A stretch of 64,000 bases of DNA. Source: Agromyces atrinae. Lineage in GTDB: Bacteria; Actinomycetota; Actinomycetes; Actinomycetales; Microbacteriaceae. The stretch covers positions 2,356,001-2,420,000 of the forward strand of contig NZ_JACCBI010000001.1 of NCBI RefSeq assembly GCF_013407835.1, given 5' to 3'. The notes beneath the pieces were generated by a model, which saw nothing but the letters and a program-made list of their open reading frames with translations, had not been told where the DNA came from and did no database searches. The position numbers and the translations under genes are program-made. This document shows positions 16,206 to 23,854 of this stretch, piece after piece (position 1 is the stretch's first letter; every line of letters starts with the position of its first letter).

Positions 16206-17180
16206 CTACTTCGCTGCGCCGAACGCCTCGGCGACGGCCGCGTAGAGCGCGGTGTACGCCTGGATCGACTCGTCGAGGTAGAAGTTCGGGTCGAGGTAGA
16301 CGACCTGCCCCTTCTGCACGGCCGGCACGTTGGCGAGCGCCTCGGAGCCTTCGATGAGCTCCTTCGCGGGCACGTAGCCCTCTTCGTTGAATGCGCCGTC
16401 GCGGTCGAGCACGACGAGCCACTCGGGGTTCGCCGCGGCGATGGCCTCGACGCTGATGTCGTCGCCGTGCGAGGTGTCCTCGGCGGCCTGCTCGATCGCG
16501 GGCACGAGGTCGAGGGTCGGGAAGAGCGTTCCGACGCCGCGTCCGTCGCCGGGAGCGGCGTAGGCGATCTCGCCGCCCGACGTGATGAGTCCGATGACCG
16601 AGTCGGTGCCGTTGTAGGCCGCCTTCGCGTCGGCGATGGCCGCGTCGAAGTCGTCGGCGATCTGCTGCGCCTCGTCGTCGCGGTCGAAGATCTGCCCGAG
16701 GATCGCGACCTGGCGCTTGAGCTCGCTCGCGTGGTCTTCGCCGTCGCGCGCGTTGATCTCGATCGTCGCGGGCTGGATGGCCGTGAGGTCGGCGTAGATC
16801 TCGCTGAAGCGGTAGCCGCCGATGATGAGATCGGGGTCGGCCTCGACGATCGCCTCGATGTCGGGCTCGCGGTGGAGGCCCACGTCGAGCACGTCGTCGC
16901 CGACGAGCGACGGCCACAGGTCGTACATGAGCGGCTTCGGGGCCGCGACGACCTCGACGCCCCAATCGCTCAGCGTCTGGAACGTGGTGTTGTCGAGCGC
17001 GACGAGACGCTCGGGGTTCACGGGAACCTCGATCGAGCCGTGGTTGTCCTCGATGGTGACGGTCGAGGCGGTCGTCGCCGCGGGCTCGGCGGCCTCGGTC
17101 GACGCGCACGAGGCGAGGGCGAGCACGCCGACGACGGCGATCGTCAGGGCGCTGAGGGACGGACGGAGGGCAGACTTCAC
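16206..17180 (-). CDS. Iron-siderophore ABC transporter substrate-binding lipoprotein
   Basis: A 324-residue FepB/FhuD-like (class III) binding protein. The GTG start at 17180 gives a short basic N-terminus and a lipobox LASC (Cys at about residue 23). The mature part begins TVTIEDNHGSIEVPVNPERLVALDN, the standard start of periplasmic-binding domain PF01497, and contains DLIIGGYR before the long interdomain helix. First gene of a four-gene operon with two permeases and an ATPase. A likely iron-dependent repressor box lies 68 bp upstream, so it should be derepressed in low iron. The identity of the siderophore is not visible. Confidence 0.93.
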   Translation of the reverse strand: MKSALRPSLSALTIAVVGVLALASCASTEAAEPAATTASTVTIEDNHGSIEVPVNPERLVALDNTTFQTLSDWGVEVVAAPKPLMYDLWPSLVGDDVLDVGLHREPDIEAIVEADPDLIIGGYRFSEIYADLTAIQPATIEINARDGEDHASELKRQVAILGQIFDRDDEAQQIADDFDAAIADAKAAYNGTDSVIGLITSGGEIAYAAPGDGRGVGTLFPTLDLVPAIEQAAEDTSHGDDISVEAIAAANPEWLVVLDRDGAFNEEGYVPAKELIEGSEALANVPAVQKGQVVYLDPNFYLDESIQAYTALYAAVAEAFGAAK

Positions 17181-17247
17181 GACAGGTGCTCCAATGCGTG
17201 GGGATGGGTGTCGCAGTGCGACGGAGGGGCAGCCGGCCGGGCGTAAC

Positions 17248-17266
17248 CATGGAAAGGCTAACCTAA
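17248..17266 (-). promoter_or_regulatory. IdeR/DtxR-like iron box upstream of the siderophore operon
   Basis: AGGCTAACCTAA (17255-17266) matches the right side of the actinobacterial iron box TTAGGTTAGGCTAACCTAA exactly. The full 19-bp window matches at 14 positions, with the left half-site degenerate. It lies 68-86 bp upstream of the binding-protein start. Confidence 0.75.
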
Positions 17267-17337
17267 GTAGCGTGCCCTTGTCGAGGGACAGGCCGTGAGA
17301 AATGCGCGCTGCGCTGGCCTCTGGCATCCGGGGTTCC

Positions 17338-17343
17338 TAGGCT
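17338..17343 (+). promoter_or_regulatory. -10 box TAGGCT for a leaderless transcript
   Basis: TAGGCT is followed by six bases (GGGGTC) and then the ATG at 17350, placing the expected transcription start at or next to the start codon. No Shine-Dalgarno sequence is present. The same geometry occurs before the genes at 20005 and 52317. Confidence 0.65.
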
Positions 17344-17349
17344 GGGGTC

Positions 17350-18114
17350 ATGACGAACAAGGTTGATGTACTGCGCCAACTCCACACCGACGAAGCGCTC
17401 CTGCAGGTCGTGAACGTGTGGGACGCGATCAGCGCCCGTGCGATCGCCGAGCTGCCCGACACGAAGGCGATCGCGACCGCGGGTCACTCGATCGCCGCGT
17501 CGCACGGCTACGACGACGGCCGGATCCCCGTCGAACTCATGATCGCGGCCGTCGGGCGCATCGCCGCCGCGACCGACCTGCCCGTCACCGCCGACCTCGA
17601 CGACGGCTACGCCGACGCGGGCGAGACCGTGCGCCAGGCCATCGGGGTCGGCATCGTCGGCGCGAACGTCGAAGACCGCCTGAAGCCCCTCGACGAGTCG
17701 GTCGCCGTCGTGCGCGCGATCATCGCCGCGGGCGAGGCCGAGGGCACGGGCTTCGCGCTCAACGCCCGTACCGACGCGTTCGTGCGCGGCGGCGACCGCC
17801 CCGTCTCCGAGAGCGTCGCCGACGCGATCGAGCGCGGCAAGGCCTACCTCGACGCCGGTGCAACCTGCATCTTCGTGCCCGGCAACTTCGGCGAAGCGGT
17901 CGTCTCCGACCTCGTCGCCGGCATCGGCGAGCGCCGCGTGAGCCTCATCGGCTTCCCCGAGATCCCCGCGCCCGAGCGCCTCCAGTCGCTCGGCGTCGCG
18001 CGCCTCTCGTATGGCCCGCTCACCCAGCGCGTCGCTCTCCAGGCCCTGCAGGACGCCGCACTCCACCTCTACCGCGGCGGAAAGCTGCCGGAAGACCTGC
18101 CCGCTCTCAACTGA
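17350..18114 (+). CDS. Isocitrate lyase / PEP mutase family protein
   Basis: A 254-residue TIM-barrel enzyme of the ICL/PEP-mutase superfamily. It shows the N-terminal substrate region VVNVWDAISARAIAELPDTKAIATAGHS, the metal-binding acidic motif TADLDDGYAD, NVED and the late GFPEIPAPERLQSLGVARLSYGP. It is far shorter than isocitrate lyase and lacks the KKCGH catalytic Cys motif, so it is a 2-methylisocitrate-lyase- or oxaloacetate-hydrolase-like member acting on a 2-oxo/2-hydroxy acid C-C or C-P bond. It appears leaderless and stands alone, ended by a strong hairpin. Confidence 0.88.
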   Translation: MTNKVDVLRQLHTDEALLQVVNVWDAISARAIAELPDTKAIATAGHSIAASHGYDDGRIPVELMIAAVGRIAAATDLPVTADLDDGYADAGETVRQAIGVGIVGANVEDRLKPLDESVAVVRAIIAAGEAEGTGFALNARTDAFVRGGDRPVSESVADAIERGKAYLDAGATCIFVPGNFGEAVVSDLVAGIGERRVSLIGFPEIPAPERLQSLGVARLSYGPLTQRVALQALQDAALHLYRGGKLPEDLPALN

Positions 18115-18128
18115 TCGACCGTCGTCCG

Positions 18129-18161
18129 TCGTGCGGGGGTGACGTGCTCTCCCCCGCACGA
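18129..18161 (+). terminator. Hairpin after the PEP-mutase-like gene
   Basis: TCGTGCGGGGG (18129-18139) pairs perfectly with CCCCCGCACGA (18151-18161) across an 11-base loop. It separates the enzyme gene from the ABC exporter genes. Confidence 0.78.
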
Positions 18162-18243
18162 TGGATGACGCAGGGTGCACTCTCTCGATAGCCTGGTGGC
18201 GAACCCGCCCGGCCCCGCACGCGCTGCCACCGAGAGGACCCCC

Positions 18244-19146
18244 ATGCCGACCGGCGTACCGATTGAAGTCACCGGCCTCACCAAACGATTCGGCGGGGTG
18301 ACCGCCGTCGACGATCTGAGCTTCACCGTCGAGCCCGGCCGGGTCACCGGCTTCCTCGGGCCGAACGGCGCAGGCAAGACGACGACCCTCCGCTCTCTGC
18401 TCGGTCTCGTCCGGCCGACCGAGGGCACCGCGACCTTCGGCGGCACCGCGTACCGCGATCTCACGCAGCCGCTCGCGACCGTCGGCGCGGCCCTCGAGGC
18501 CGCGAGCTTCCACCCCGGGCGCACGGCGCGCAACCACCTCGCCGTGTACGCGACGGCGGCGGGCCTTCCGAAAGCACGCGTGCAGGCCGTGCTCGAACAG
18601 GTCGGCATCGCGCAGTACGCCGACCGCCGTGTCGGCGGCTACTCGCTCGGCATGCGCCAGCGCCTCGGCCTCGCCTACACGCTCCTCGGCGACCCCGGCG
18701 TGCTCGTGCTCGACGAGCCGATCAACGGTCTCGACCCCGAGGGCATCAAGTGGATCCGCGGGTTCCTCCGCAGCCTCGCCGCCGACGGGCGCACCGTCCT
18801 CGTGAGCTCGCACCTGCTCTCCGAGGTGCAGCAGTCGGTCGACGAGGTCATCATCATCGCGCGCGGCAAGCTCGTGCACACGGGCAGCCTCGCGAGCGTC
18901 GACACCGACGCCGGGCACTCCGTCGTCGTCGACTCGCCGGATCGCCCCGCGCTGGCATCCGCTCTGCAGGCCGCGGGCCTCGCCTTCACCGAGGGCCGCA
19001 CGGGCTTCATCGTCGCCGACGGCGACACCGGCCGTATCGGTCACATCGCCTTCGTCGCCGGAGTCGAGGTGAGCGCTCTGCACCGTCAGAAGTCGGGCCT
19101 CGAAGACTCCTTCCTCGCGCTCGTCGGAGGAGGTGACGCCGCGTGA
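18244..19146 (+). CDS. ABC exporter ATP-binding protein
   Basis: A 300-residue ATPase of the CcmA/BcrA (ABC-2) type: Walker A GPNGAGKTT, signature YSLGMRQRLGLA (an S-L-G-M variant of LSGGQ typical for BcrA-like ATPases), Walker B VLVLDEPINGLDPEG and H-loop VSSHLLSEV, followed by a C-terminal regulatory part. The start at 18244 has GAGAGGA upstream. The stop overlaps the permease gene (GTGA). BcrA-like pairs export peptides, lipids or antibiotics; the substrate is unknown. A possible -10 (TAGCCT) lies about 50 bp upstream. Confidence 0.92.
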   Translation: MPTGVPIEVTGLTKRFGGVTAVDDLSFTVEPGRVTGFLGPNGAGKTTTLRSLLGLVRPTEGTATFGGTAYRDLTQPLATVGAALEAASFHPGRTARNHLAVYATAAGLPKARVQAVLEQVGIAQYADRRVGGYSLGMRQRLGLAYTLLGDPGVLVLDEPINGLDPEGIKWIRGFLRSLAADGRTVLVSSHLLSEVQQSVDEVIIIARGKLVHTGSLASVDTDAGHSVVVDSPDRPALASALQAAGLAFTEGRTGFIVADGDTGRIGHIAFVAGVEVSALHRQKSGLEDSFLALVGGGDAA

Positions 19147-19967
19147 ACGGCTTCCGCGCTCTCGCCGCCGAGTTCCAGAAGGTGCTCACCACCCGCACCT
19201 GGTGGATCCTCGCGATCATCCTCGTCGTCTACGTCGGCGCCGTCTCGGGCGGCCTCGCCGCGTTCTTCGGCTGGTCGACGAACGATCCCGACATCGCCGC
19301 CCAGGGCGGAGCGGTGCCCCCGGGCACGAACCTCTCGCCGCTCATCTACAGCTTCGCGTCGTCGATCGGGTACGTGTTCCCCGTGCTGCTCGGTGCGCTC
19401 GCGACGACGGGCGAGTTCCGTCACCAGACGCTCACGCCGACGTTCCTCGCCAACCCGCACCGCGCGGTCGTGCTGTGGGCGAAGTTCGCGGCCCTCCTCC
19501 TCATCGGTGCCTTCTACGGAGTGCTCGCCTTCGCGGCATCCGTCGGCGCGGGCGCCGTCGCGCTCTCGGCGTTCGATCTCGGAACCGGGCTCGACTCGTC
19601 CGACACGTGGGCGCTCATCGGACGCGGCATCCTCGCGATGGCGTTGTGGGCCGGCATCGGCGTGGGTCTCGGAGCCCTCGTTCCGAGCCAGGTCGCATCG
19701 ATCGTCATCGTCATCGCGTTCACCCAGTTCGTCGAGCCGATCCTGCGCACCGTCGCGATGCTCTCCGACGTCACGCGCGAGATCGGCAAGTTCCTGCCGG
19801 GGGCGGCGAGCGACGCCCTCGTCGGCGCGAGCTTCTACTCGGTCATGGGCGGCAGCGGCGACGGCGCGACCCTCGAGTGGTGGGCCGGCGGCCTCGTGCT
19901 TCTCGGCATCGCGGTCGTCATCACGAAGCTCGGCTACTTCACGAGCTGGCGCCGCGACGTCACCTGA
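19143..19967 (+). CDS. ABC-2 type exporter permease
   Basis: A 274-residue membrane protein with six hydrophobic segments, a large extracytoplasmic loop after the first (DIAAQGGAVPPGTNLSPLIY) and the ABC-2 coupling region EFRHQTLTPTFLANPHR. The GTG start overlaps the ATPase stop, so the two are a translationally coupled half-transporter pair. The family is lantibiotic/multidrug permease-like, and no specificity is visible. Confidence 0.9.
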   Translation: MNGFRALAAEFQKVLTTRTWWILAIILVVYVGAVSGGLAAFFGWSTNDPDIAAQGGAVPPGTNLSPLIYSFASSIGYVFPVLLGALATTGEFRHQTLTPTFLANPHRAVVLWAKFAALLLIGAFYGVLAFAASVGAGAVALSAFDLGTGLDSSDTWALIGRGILAMALWAGIGVGLGALVPSQVASIVIVIAFTQFVEPILRTVAMLSDVTREIGKFLPGAASDALVGASFYSVMGGSGDGATLEWWAGGLVLLGIAVVITKLGYFTSWRRDVT

Positions 19968-19992
19968 TCCACGGCGCGGGCCGGGGCGGGCG

Positions 19993-19998
19993 TAGGAT
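19993..19998 (+). promoter_or_regulatory. -10 box TAGGAT for a leaderless transcript
   Basis: TAGGAT is followed by exactly six bases (CGCGAC) and the ATG at 20005. No ribosome-binding site is present, so the mRNA is predicted to be leaderless. Confidence 0.6.
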
Positions 19999-20004
19999 CG
20001 CGAC

Positions 20005-20385
20005 ATGATCGTCGTCGCGAGTATCTTCGCCGCCCTGGCCGCGCTCCTCCACGTCTACATCTTCCTGATGGAGAGCCTGTGGTGGACCAAGCCGCGTACG
20101 CGGAAGACCTTCGGCATTACGAGCGCCGAGGTCGCCGAGATCACGAAGCCTCTCGCGTACAACCAGGGCTTCTACAACCTGTTCCTCGCGATCGGCGTCG
20201 TCATCGGTTTCGTCCTGCTCGCCGTCGGCGAGCCCGAGGCGGGCCGTGCGCTCGTGCTGTTCTCGCTCGCGTCGATGTTCGTCGCCGCGCTCGTGCTCGT
20301 CACGGCCGATTCGACGAAGGCGCGCGCCGCGGCCACGCAGGGCACGCTGCCGCTCATCGGCTTCGTGCTGTTCCTGTTCGTCTGA
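20005..20385 (+). CDS. DUF1304 family membrane protein
   Basis: A 126-residue protein with four predicted membrane segments and the DUF1304 hallmarks: MESLWWTKPRTRKTFG after the first segment and AYNQGFYNLFLAIG in the second. The family is found near various stress genes but has no established function. The ATG directly follows a TAGGAT -10 box, so the transcript is probably leaderless. The gene is convergent with the next one, nine bases apart. Confidence 0.88.
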   Translation: MIVVASIFAALAALLHVYIFLMESLWWTKPRTRKTFGITSAEVAEITKPLAYNQGFYNLFLAIGVVIGFVLLAVGEPEAGRALVLFSLASMFVAALVLVTADSTKARAAATQGTLPLIGFVLFLFV

Positions 20386-20394
20386 GCCGCTCGC

Positions 20395-20781
20395 TCAGTC
20401 GTCGGTCGGGAACGACTCCTCCTTGACGGCGACGCCCTCGCTCGCGAGCTTCGCGACGAGGTGCGCGGCGTGGTTCGTGCTGAGGATCAGGCGGCTGAAC
20501 TCGCCGCCCGAGAGGTCGAGCACGACCGCCTGACGCTTGCCCTTGACGACGACGAAGTCGCGCCCCCCGTGGTTCTTCCACGCGCCGACGGCCACGGTGA
20601 GGGGCACGTGCGTTCCGCGGGTACGGATGCCGCGGATCCAGATCCACGGATCATCGGTGATCGTCGCCGAACGGATGTCGCTGCGGGCCACCACGACGTC
20701 GCTCGATCGCACCGCGAGGGCCTTCTCGGCGGTCGTCAGCTGGATCTCGAGTCGGTCGGGGTGCACACGCAGGTTCGCCAT
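20395..20781 (-). CDS. Conserved hypothetical protein, small beta-rich
   Basis: A 128-residue soluble protein with alternating hydrophobic strands (LRVHPDRLEIQLT, SDVVVARSDIRSATI, RDFVVVKGKRQAVVLDL) ending in an alpha helix (HAAHLVAKLASEGV). The pattern is compatible with a PH-like or bacterial PH-domain fold, but I cannot assign a family with certainty. The upstream bases CAGGAT-N6-ATG may again be a leaderless start. It faces a 328-bp intergenic region with a spaced inverted repeat. Confidence 0.75.
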   Translation of the reverse strand: MANLRVHPDRLEIQLTTAEKALAVRSSDVVVARSDIRSATITDDPWIWIRGIRTRGTHVPLTVAVGAWKNHGGRDFVVVKGKRQAVVLDLSGGEFSRLILSTNHAAHLVAKLASEGVAVKEESFPTDD

Positions 20782-21109
20782 TCATCCATCCTGCCCGAGT
20801 GAGTCTCCAGAGAGTATGTGTGCTTCGCACAAACTCTGACCCCTGTCCGCAATTCAGGCGGGCACCCGTGTCGACCCGGCTGCAGCCCACTCAGAAGTGC
20901 GACGCGCCGTGCGCCGACCTGAATTGCGAACAGGGTGGGGCAGGAGGGAGCGAGGGCGAGAGCAGGGGTGAGCGATCGGGTGATCTTTCCGGGTACCGGG
21001 GCACGTGTCCCTCGGTCGTCGGCAGGCTGGCACCACATGACGCGCACGCCCGCGGCATCCTTCACCTCGGGCGGACGCATCGCCCTCGCTCGACGAAAGG
21101 ACCCCACGC
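20782..21109. other. Divergent intergenic region with an 18-bp inverted repeat
   Basis: No gene is visible in these 328 bp. CCCTGTCCGCAATTCAGG (20841-20858) returns inverted at 20918-20935 with one mismatch and 59 bp between the arms. A smaller dyad (TTGTGCGAAGCACA on the minus strand) overlaps 20818-20833. The region separates the minus-strand hypothetical gene from the HdeD-like gene and could hold an operator pair or looping site. A GAAAGGA ribosome site for the HdeD-like gene is at 21095-21101. Confidence 0.6.
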
Positions 21110-21670
21110 ATGACACAGACCATCACCGTTCGAGGAGACGCCGGCAGCGGCATCCGTTTCGCCCTGGGGTTCGGCGGTGTGCTGGCGATCGTGGTCGGCG
21201 CGCTCGTACTCCTCTGGCCCGCGAAGACGGCGATGGTCGTGACGGCCATCATCGCTATCTACGCCATCATCGCCGGCATCGTCTACGCGACGGGCGGCAT
21301 CGTCAGCAAGACCCGCGGCGGGTGGGCGCGCGTCGGACTCATCGTGCTCGGCGTGCTGTTCATCGCTGCCGGCATCGTGGCGTTCGCCAACCTGTCACAG
21401 ACGACCGCCGGCCTCGCGGTCTTCCTCGGCATCCTCGTCGGCGTGATGTGGATCGTGGAGGGGATCACCGCACTGTCGACCTTGCGCGACGCGGCGTCGA
21501 AGGGCTGGTCGGTGCTGTTCGCGGCTTTCAGCATCGTGGCCGGCATCATTCTGCTCTTCGCACCGGCGTGGGGGGCGAGCACGCTGTGGTGGCTCCTCGG
21601 GCTCTCGCTCCTCATCCTCGGCGTGATCAACATCGTCCGCGCCATCTCCTACGGGCGCCGAACGGCCTGA
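21110..21670 (+). CDS. HdeD-like (DUF308) membrane protein
   Basis: A 186-residue protein with six hydrophobic helices arranged as three pairs, matching DUF308/HdeD proteins. Typical segments are GFGGVLAIVVGALVLLWP, GIVAFANLSQTTAGLAVFLG and GLSLLILGVINIVRAI. In E. coli HdeD contributes to acid resistance at high cell density; the general role in actinobacteria is unknown. The gene has a ribosome site (GAAAGGA) and is convergent with the AarF-like kinase gene, ten bases away. Confidence 0.88.
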   Translation: MTQTITVRGDAGSGIRFALGFGGVLAIVVGALVLLWPAKTAMVVTAIIAIYAIIAGIVYATGGIVSKTRGGWARVGLIVLGVLFIAAGIVAFANLSQTTAGLAVFLGILVGVMWIVEGITALSTLRDAASKGWSVLFAAFSIVAGIILLFAPAWGASTLWWLLGLSLLILGVINIVRAISYGRRTA

Positions 21671-21679
21671 TCGTCGGAA

Positions 21680-23752
21680 CTAGCGCGGGGCCCGCATCAA
21701 GGACGAGCGGAGCGACCGGAGGACGAGAAGCATGCCGGCGAGGCCGACGATCGTCCCGAGGAACGGGAACAGCGAGACATCGGGAGTCAGCTGCGGGCCC
21801 CCACCCGACACCATCAGGAGCACCGACGTGATGATGAGCGCGACACCGACGAGGGTCGTGGTCAGCTGGCCGACGAGACCGCCGATCCAGTTGCGCTCGG
21901 GCAGGTCGCGGAACATCCTGAGGCTCATGCCGAATGTGCCGTTCTCGAGCTGCGAGCCGATCGCCTCGATCCGACGGGGCAGACGTCGCAGCTGTTCGCC
22001 GATCACCTGGAGCTGCGTCTGCGCATCGGCGACCATGCCGTGCACGCTCACCATCTGACGCGCGAAGTGCGGGGTGCGCGAGAGCGCCTGACCGACCATG
22101 TCGTAGTCGGGCACGAGCTGTCTCAGAGTTCCTTCGAGCGACGAGATCGTTCGGAAGACGAGCACGAGCGCGGGCGGCATCGAGAGCTCGTGATCGCGCA
22201 GCACGTCGATGACCTCCTGGAAGATCGCCGAGTCGGTGCGCCCGTTCTGGATGCGCGTGAGGATGACGCCGATCTGGTGCTGCAGCGCTGCCCGGTCGAG
22301 CTCGGCACCATCGGACGGCTGGCCGACGACCATGAGCAGGAGGTCGGTGAGCGCGATGTCGTCTTCGGCAGCGATCGCCGACATCATCGCAACGAGCACG
22401 CGGCGGAGGCTCCGTTCGAGGATGCCGATCGAACCGAAGTCGATGAGCGAGATCTCGCCGTCGGGCCGGAGGATGATGTTGCCCGGGTGCAGGTCGGCGT
22501 GGAAGACGCCCCGCACGGTGACCTGCTCGAAGACCGAGTCGACGAGCGTGTCGGCGACGTCGCGCGCGGTCGGCAGCGGCTTCTCGCTCGTGACGGCCGC
22601 CGCGACGGTGACGCCACCCGCCTCGATCGCTCGAGCATCGGTCTGCACCATGGGCGCCGCTCCGGCCCACGGCACATCGCCGTGGAGGTTCGAGAAGGGG
22701 ATGCCCTGCACGTGCTCCTGCACCATCATGCGTTCGGTGCAGAGATCGGGATAGACGACGGGCACGTGCACCGTCGACCCGCTCGACTTCGCGAGCGTGC
22801 CGCGCAACAGCTCGGTGTTCGCGAGCTCGATGCGGTAGTCGAGTTCCTCCGCGAGTGAGCGCACGAACTCTCCGGCGAGCGCGTTCAGCCCGTAGGCTCG
22901 CGCCCACGATGCGCGACGCTCGGCCTGGGCGGCGAGTCGCACGATGATGTCGGAGTCGATGAGCACCGACGCTCGAGCATCGGGCCGCTGCACCTTGACG
23001 ACGACGAGCGCACCCTCGGTCTCCTCCGGGCCGGGGTGGAGGCGCGCCGAGTGCACTTGGGCGAGGGATGCCGCGGCAAGCGGCTTCTCGTCGATCCATG
23101 CGAACGAGTCGGCGATCGGCCCACCGAGCTCAAGCTCGATCGCCGTCCTGACGTCGTCCCACGGCAGCGGTGTGGTCTGCATCTGCAGAGTCGCGAAGGC
23201 CGTCGTGAACTCGCTCGGCAGGATGTCGTCCCGTGTCGAGAGCACCTGCCCGACCTTGACGAATGTGACGCCCGCCTCGTTCATCGCCGAGACGAGCGCA
23301 GCGGGCACGTCCTGATCTTCACCGCGGCGGTGGCTGCCGTAGAGACTGAAGCCGTGCTTGGAGGCGATGCGGAGGGTCTGCACGTAGCGGCGCATGCGCT
23401 TCCGTCGGCGGATGATGCCCTTGACCGTGCGGATCGGGTGCCAGCCACGTCCCGAGGGCCAGAACAGCTCGGAGAGCATGATGACGACGACGGCGACGGC
23501 GAACTGCCAGCCGAGCGCAACCGCGATGAAGATGACGCCCATGGGGCTCGAGACGATGAACTGACCGTCGACCATGACGTCGCCCGCTTCGAGAGCCGCG
23601 CGCACGAGAGGCACCGAGACCGCGTAGACGACCGCGACGAACACGATCGCTCGGGCCCAGCCGATGGCGGTTCCGAGGACGTGCTGGGCGACCCAGGCCG
23701 CACTGACGGAGAAGACTGCCCCGAGTAGGACAGTGGCTATGGCCTCGAACAT
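21680..23752 (-). CDS. ABC1/AarF/UbiB-family atypical kinase, membrane-anchored
   Basis: A 690-residue ABC1/UbiB-type atypical kinase. Two to three N-terminal membrane helices (to about residue 95) precede the kinase core: KxGQ motif FVKVGQ (about 166), the alanine-rich loop AAASLAQVH that replaces the P-loop, the Lys in VVVKVQRP, catalytic HADLHPGN and metal-binding LIDFGSIG. Two more helices end the protein (VGVALIITSVLLMVSGG; FLGTIVGLAGMLLVL). The family supports isoprenoid quinone or lipid metabolism; actinobacteria use menaquinone, so a UbiB role is not direct. Probably transcribed alone, 102 bp from the FUSC gene. Confidence 0.92.
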   Translation of the reverse strand: MFEAIATVLLGAVFSVSAAWVAQHVLGTAIGWARAIVFVAVVYAVSVPLVRAALEAGDVMVDGQFIVSSPMGVIFIAVALGWQFAVAVVVIMLSELFWPSGRGWHPIRTVKGIIRRRKRMRRYVQTLRIASKHGFSLYGSHRRGEDQDVPAALVSAMNEAGVTFVKVGQVLSTRDDILPSEFTTAFATLQMQTTPLPWDDVRTAIELELGGPIADSFAWIDEKPLAAASLAQVHSARLHPGPEETEGALVVVKVQRPDARASVLIDSDIIVRLAAQAERRASWARAYGLNALAGEFVRSLAEELDYRIELANTELLRGTLAKSSGSTVHVPVVYPDLCTERMMVQEHVQGIPFSNLHGDVPWAGAAPMVQTDARAIEAGGVTVAAAVTSEKPLPTARDVADTLVDSVFEQVTVRGVFHADLHPGNIILRPDGEISLIDFGSIGILERSLRRVLVAMMSAIAAEDDIALTDLLLMVVGQPSDGAELDRAALQHQIGVILTRIQNGRTDSAIFQEVIDVLRDHELSMPPALVLVFRTISSLEGTLRQLVPDYDMVGQALSRTPHFARQMVSVHGMVADAQTQLQVIGEQLRRLPRRIEAIGSQLENGTFGMSLRMFRDLPERNWIGGLVGQLTTTLVGVALIITSVLLMVSGGGPQLTPDVSLFPFLGTIVGLAGMLLVLRSLRSSLMRAPR

Positions 23753-23854
23753 CGAACCTCCCGGTGACGCCCCGACCCTAGCCCGGCGTTCCCGCGGCGA
23801 CCGGCGAGGAGCCGAGGTTTCACCCTCTTCGCCGCCTCTGCGCCATCTCTCGCT

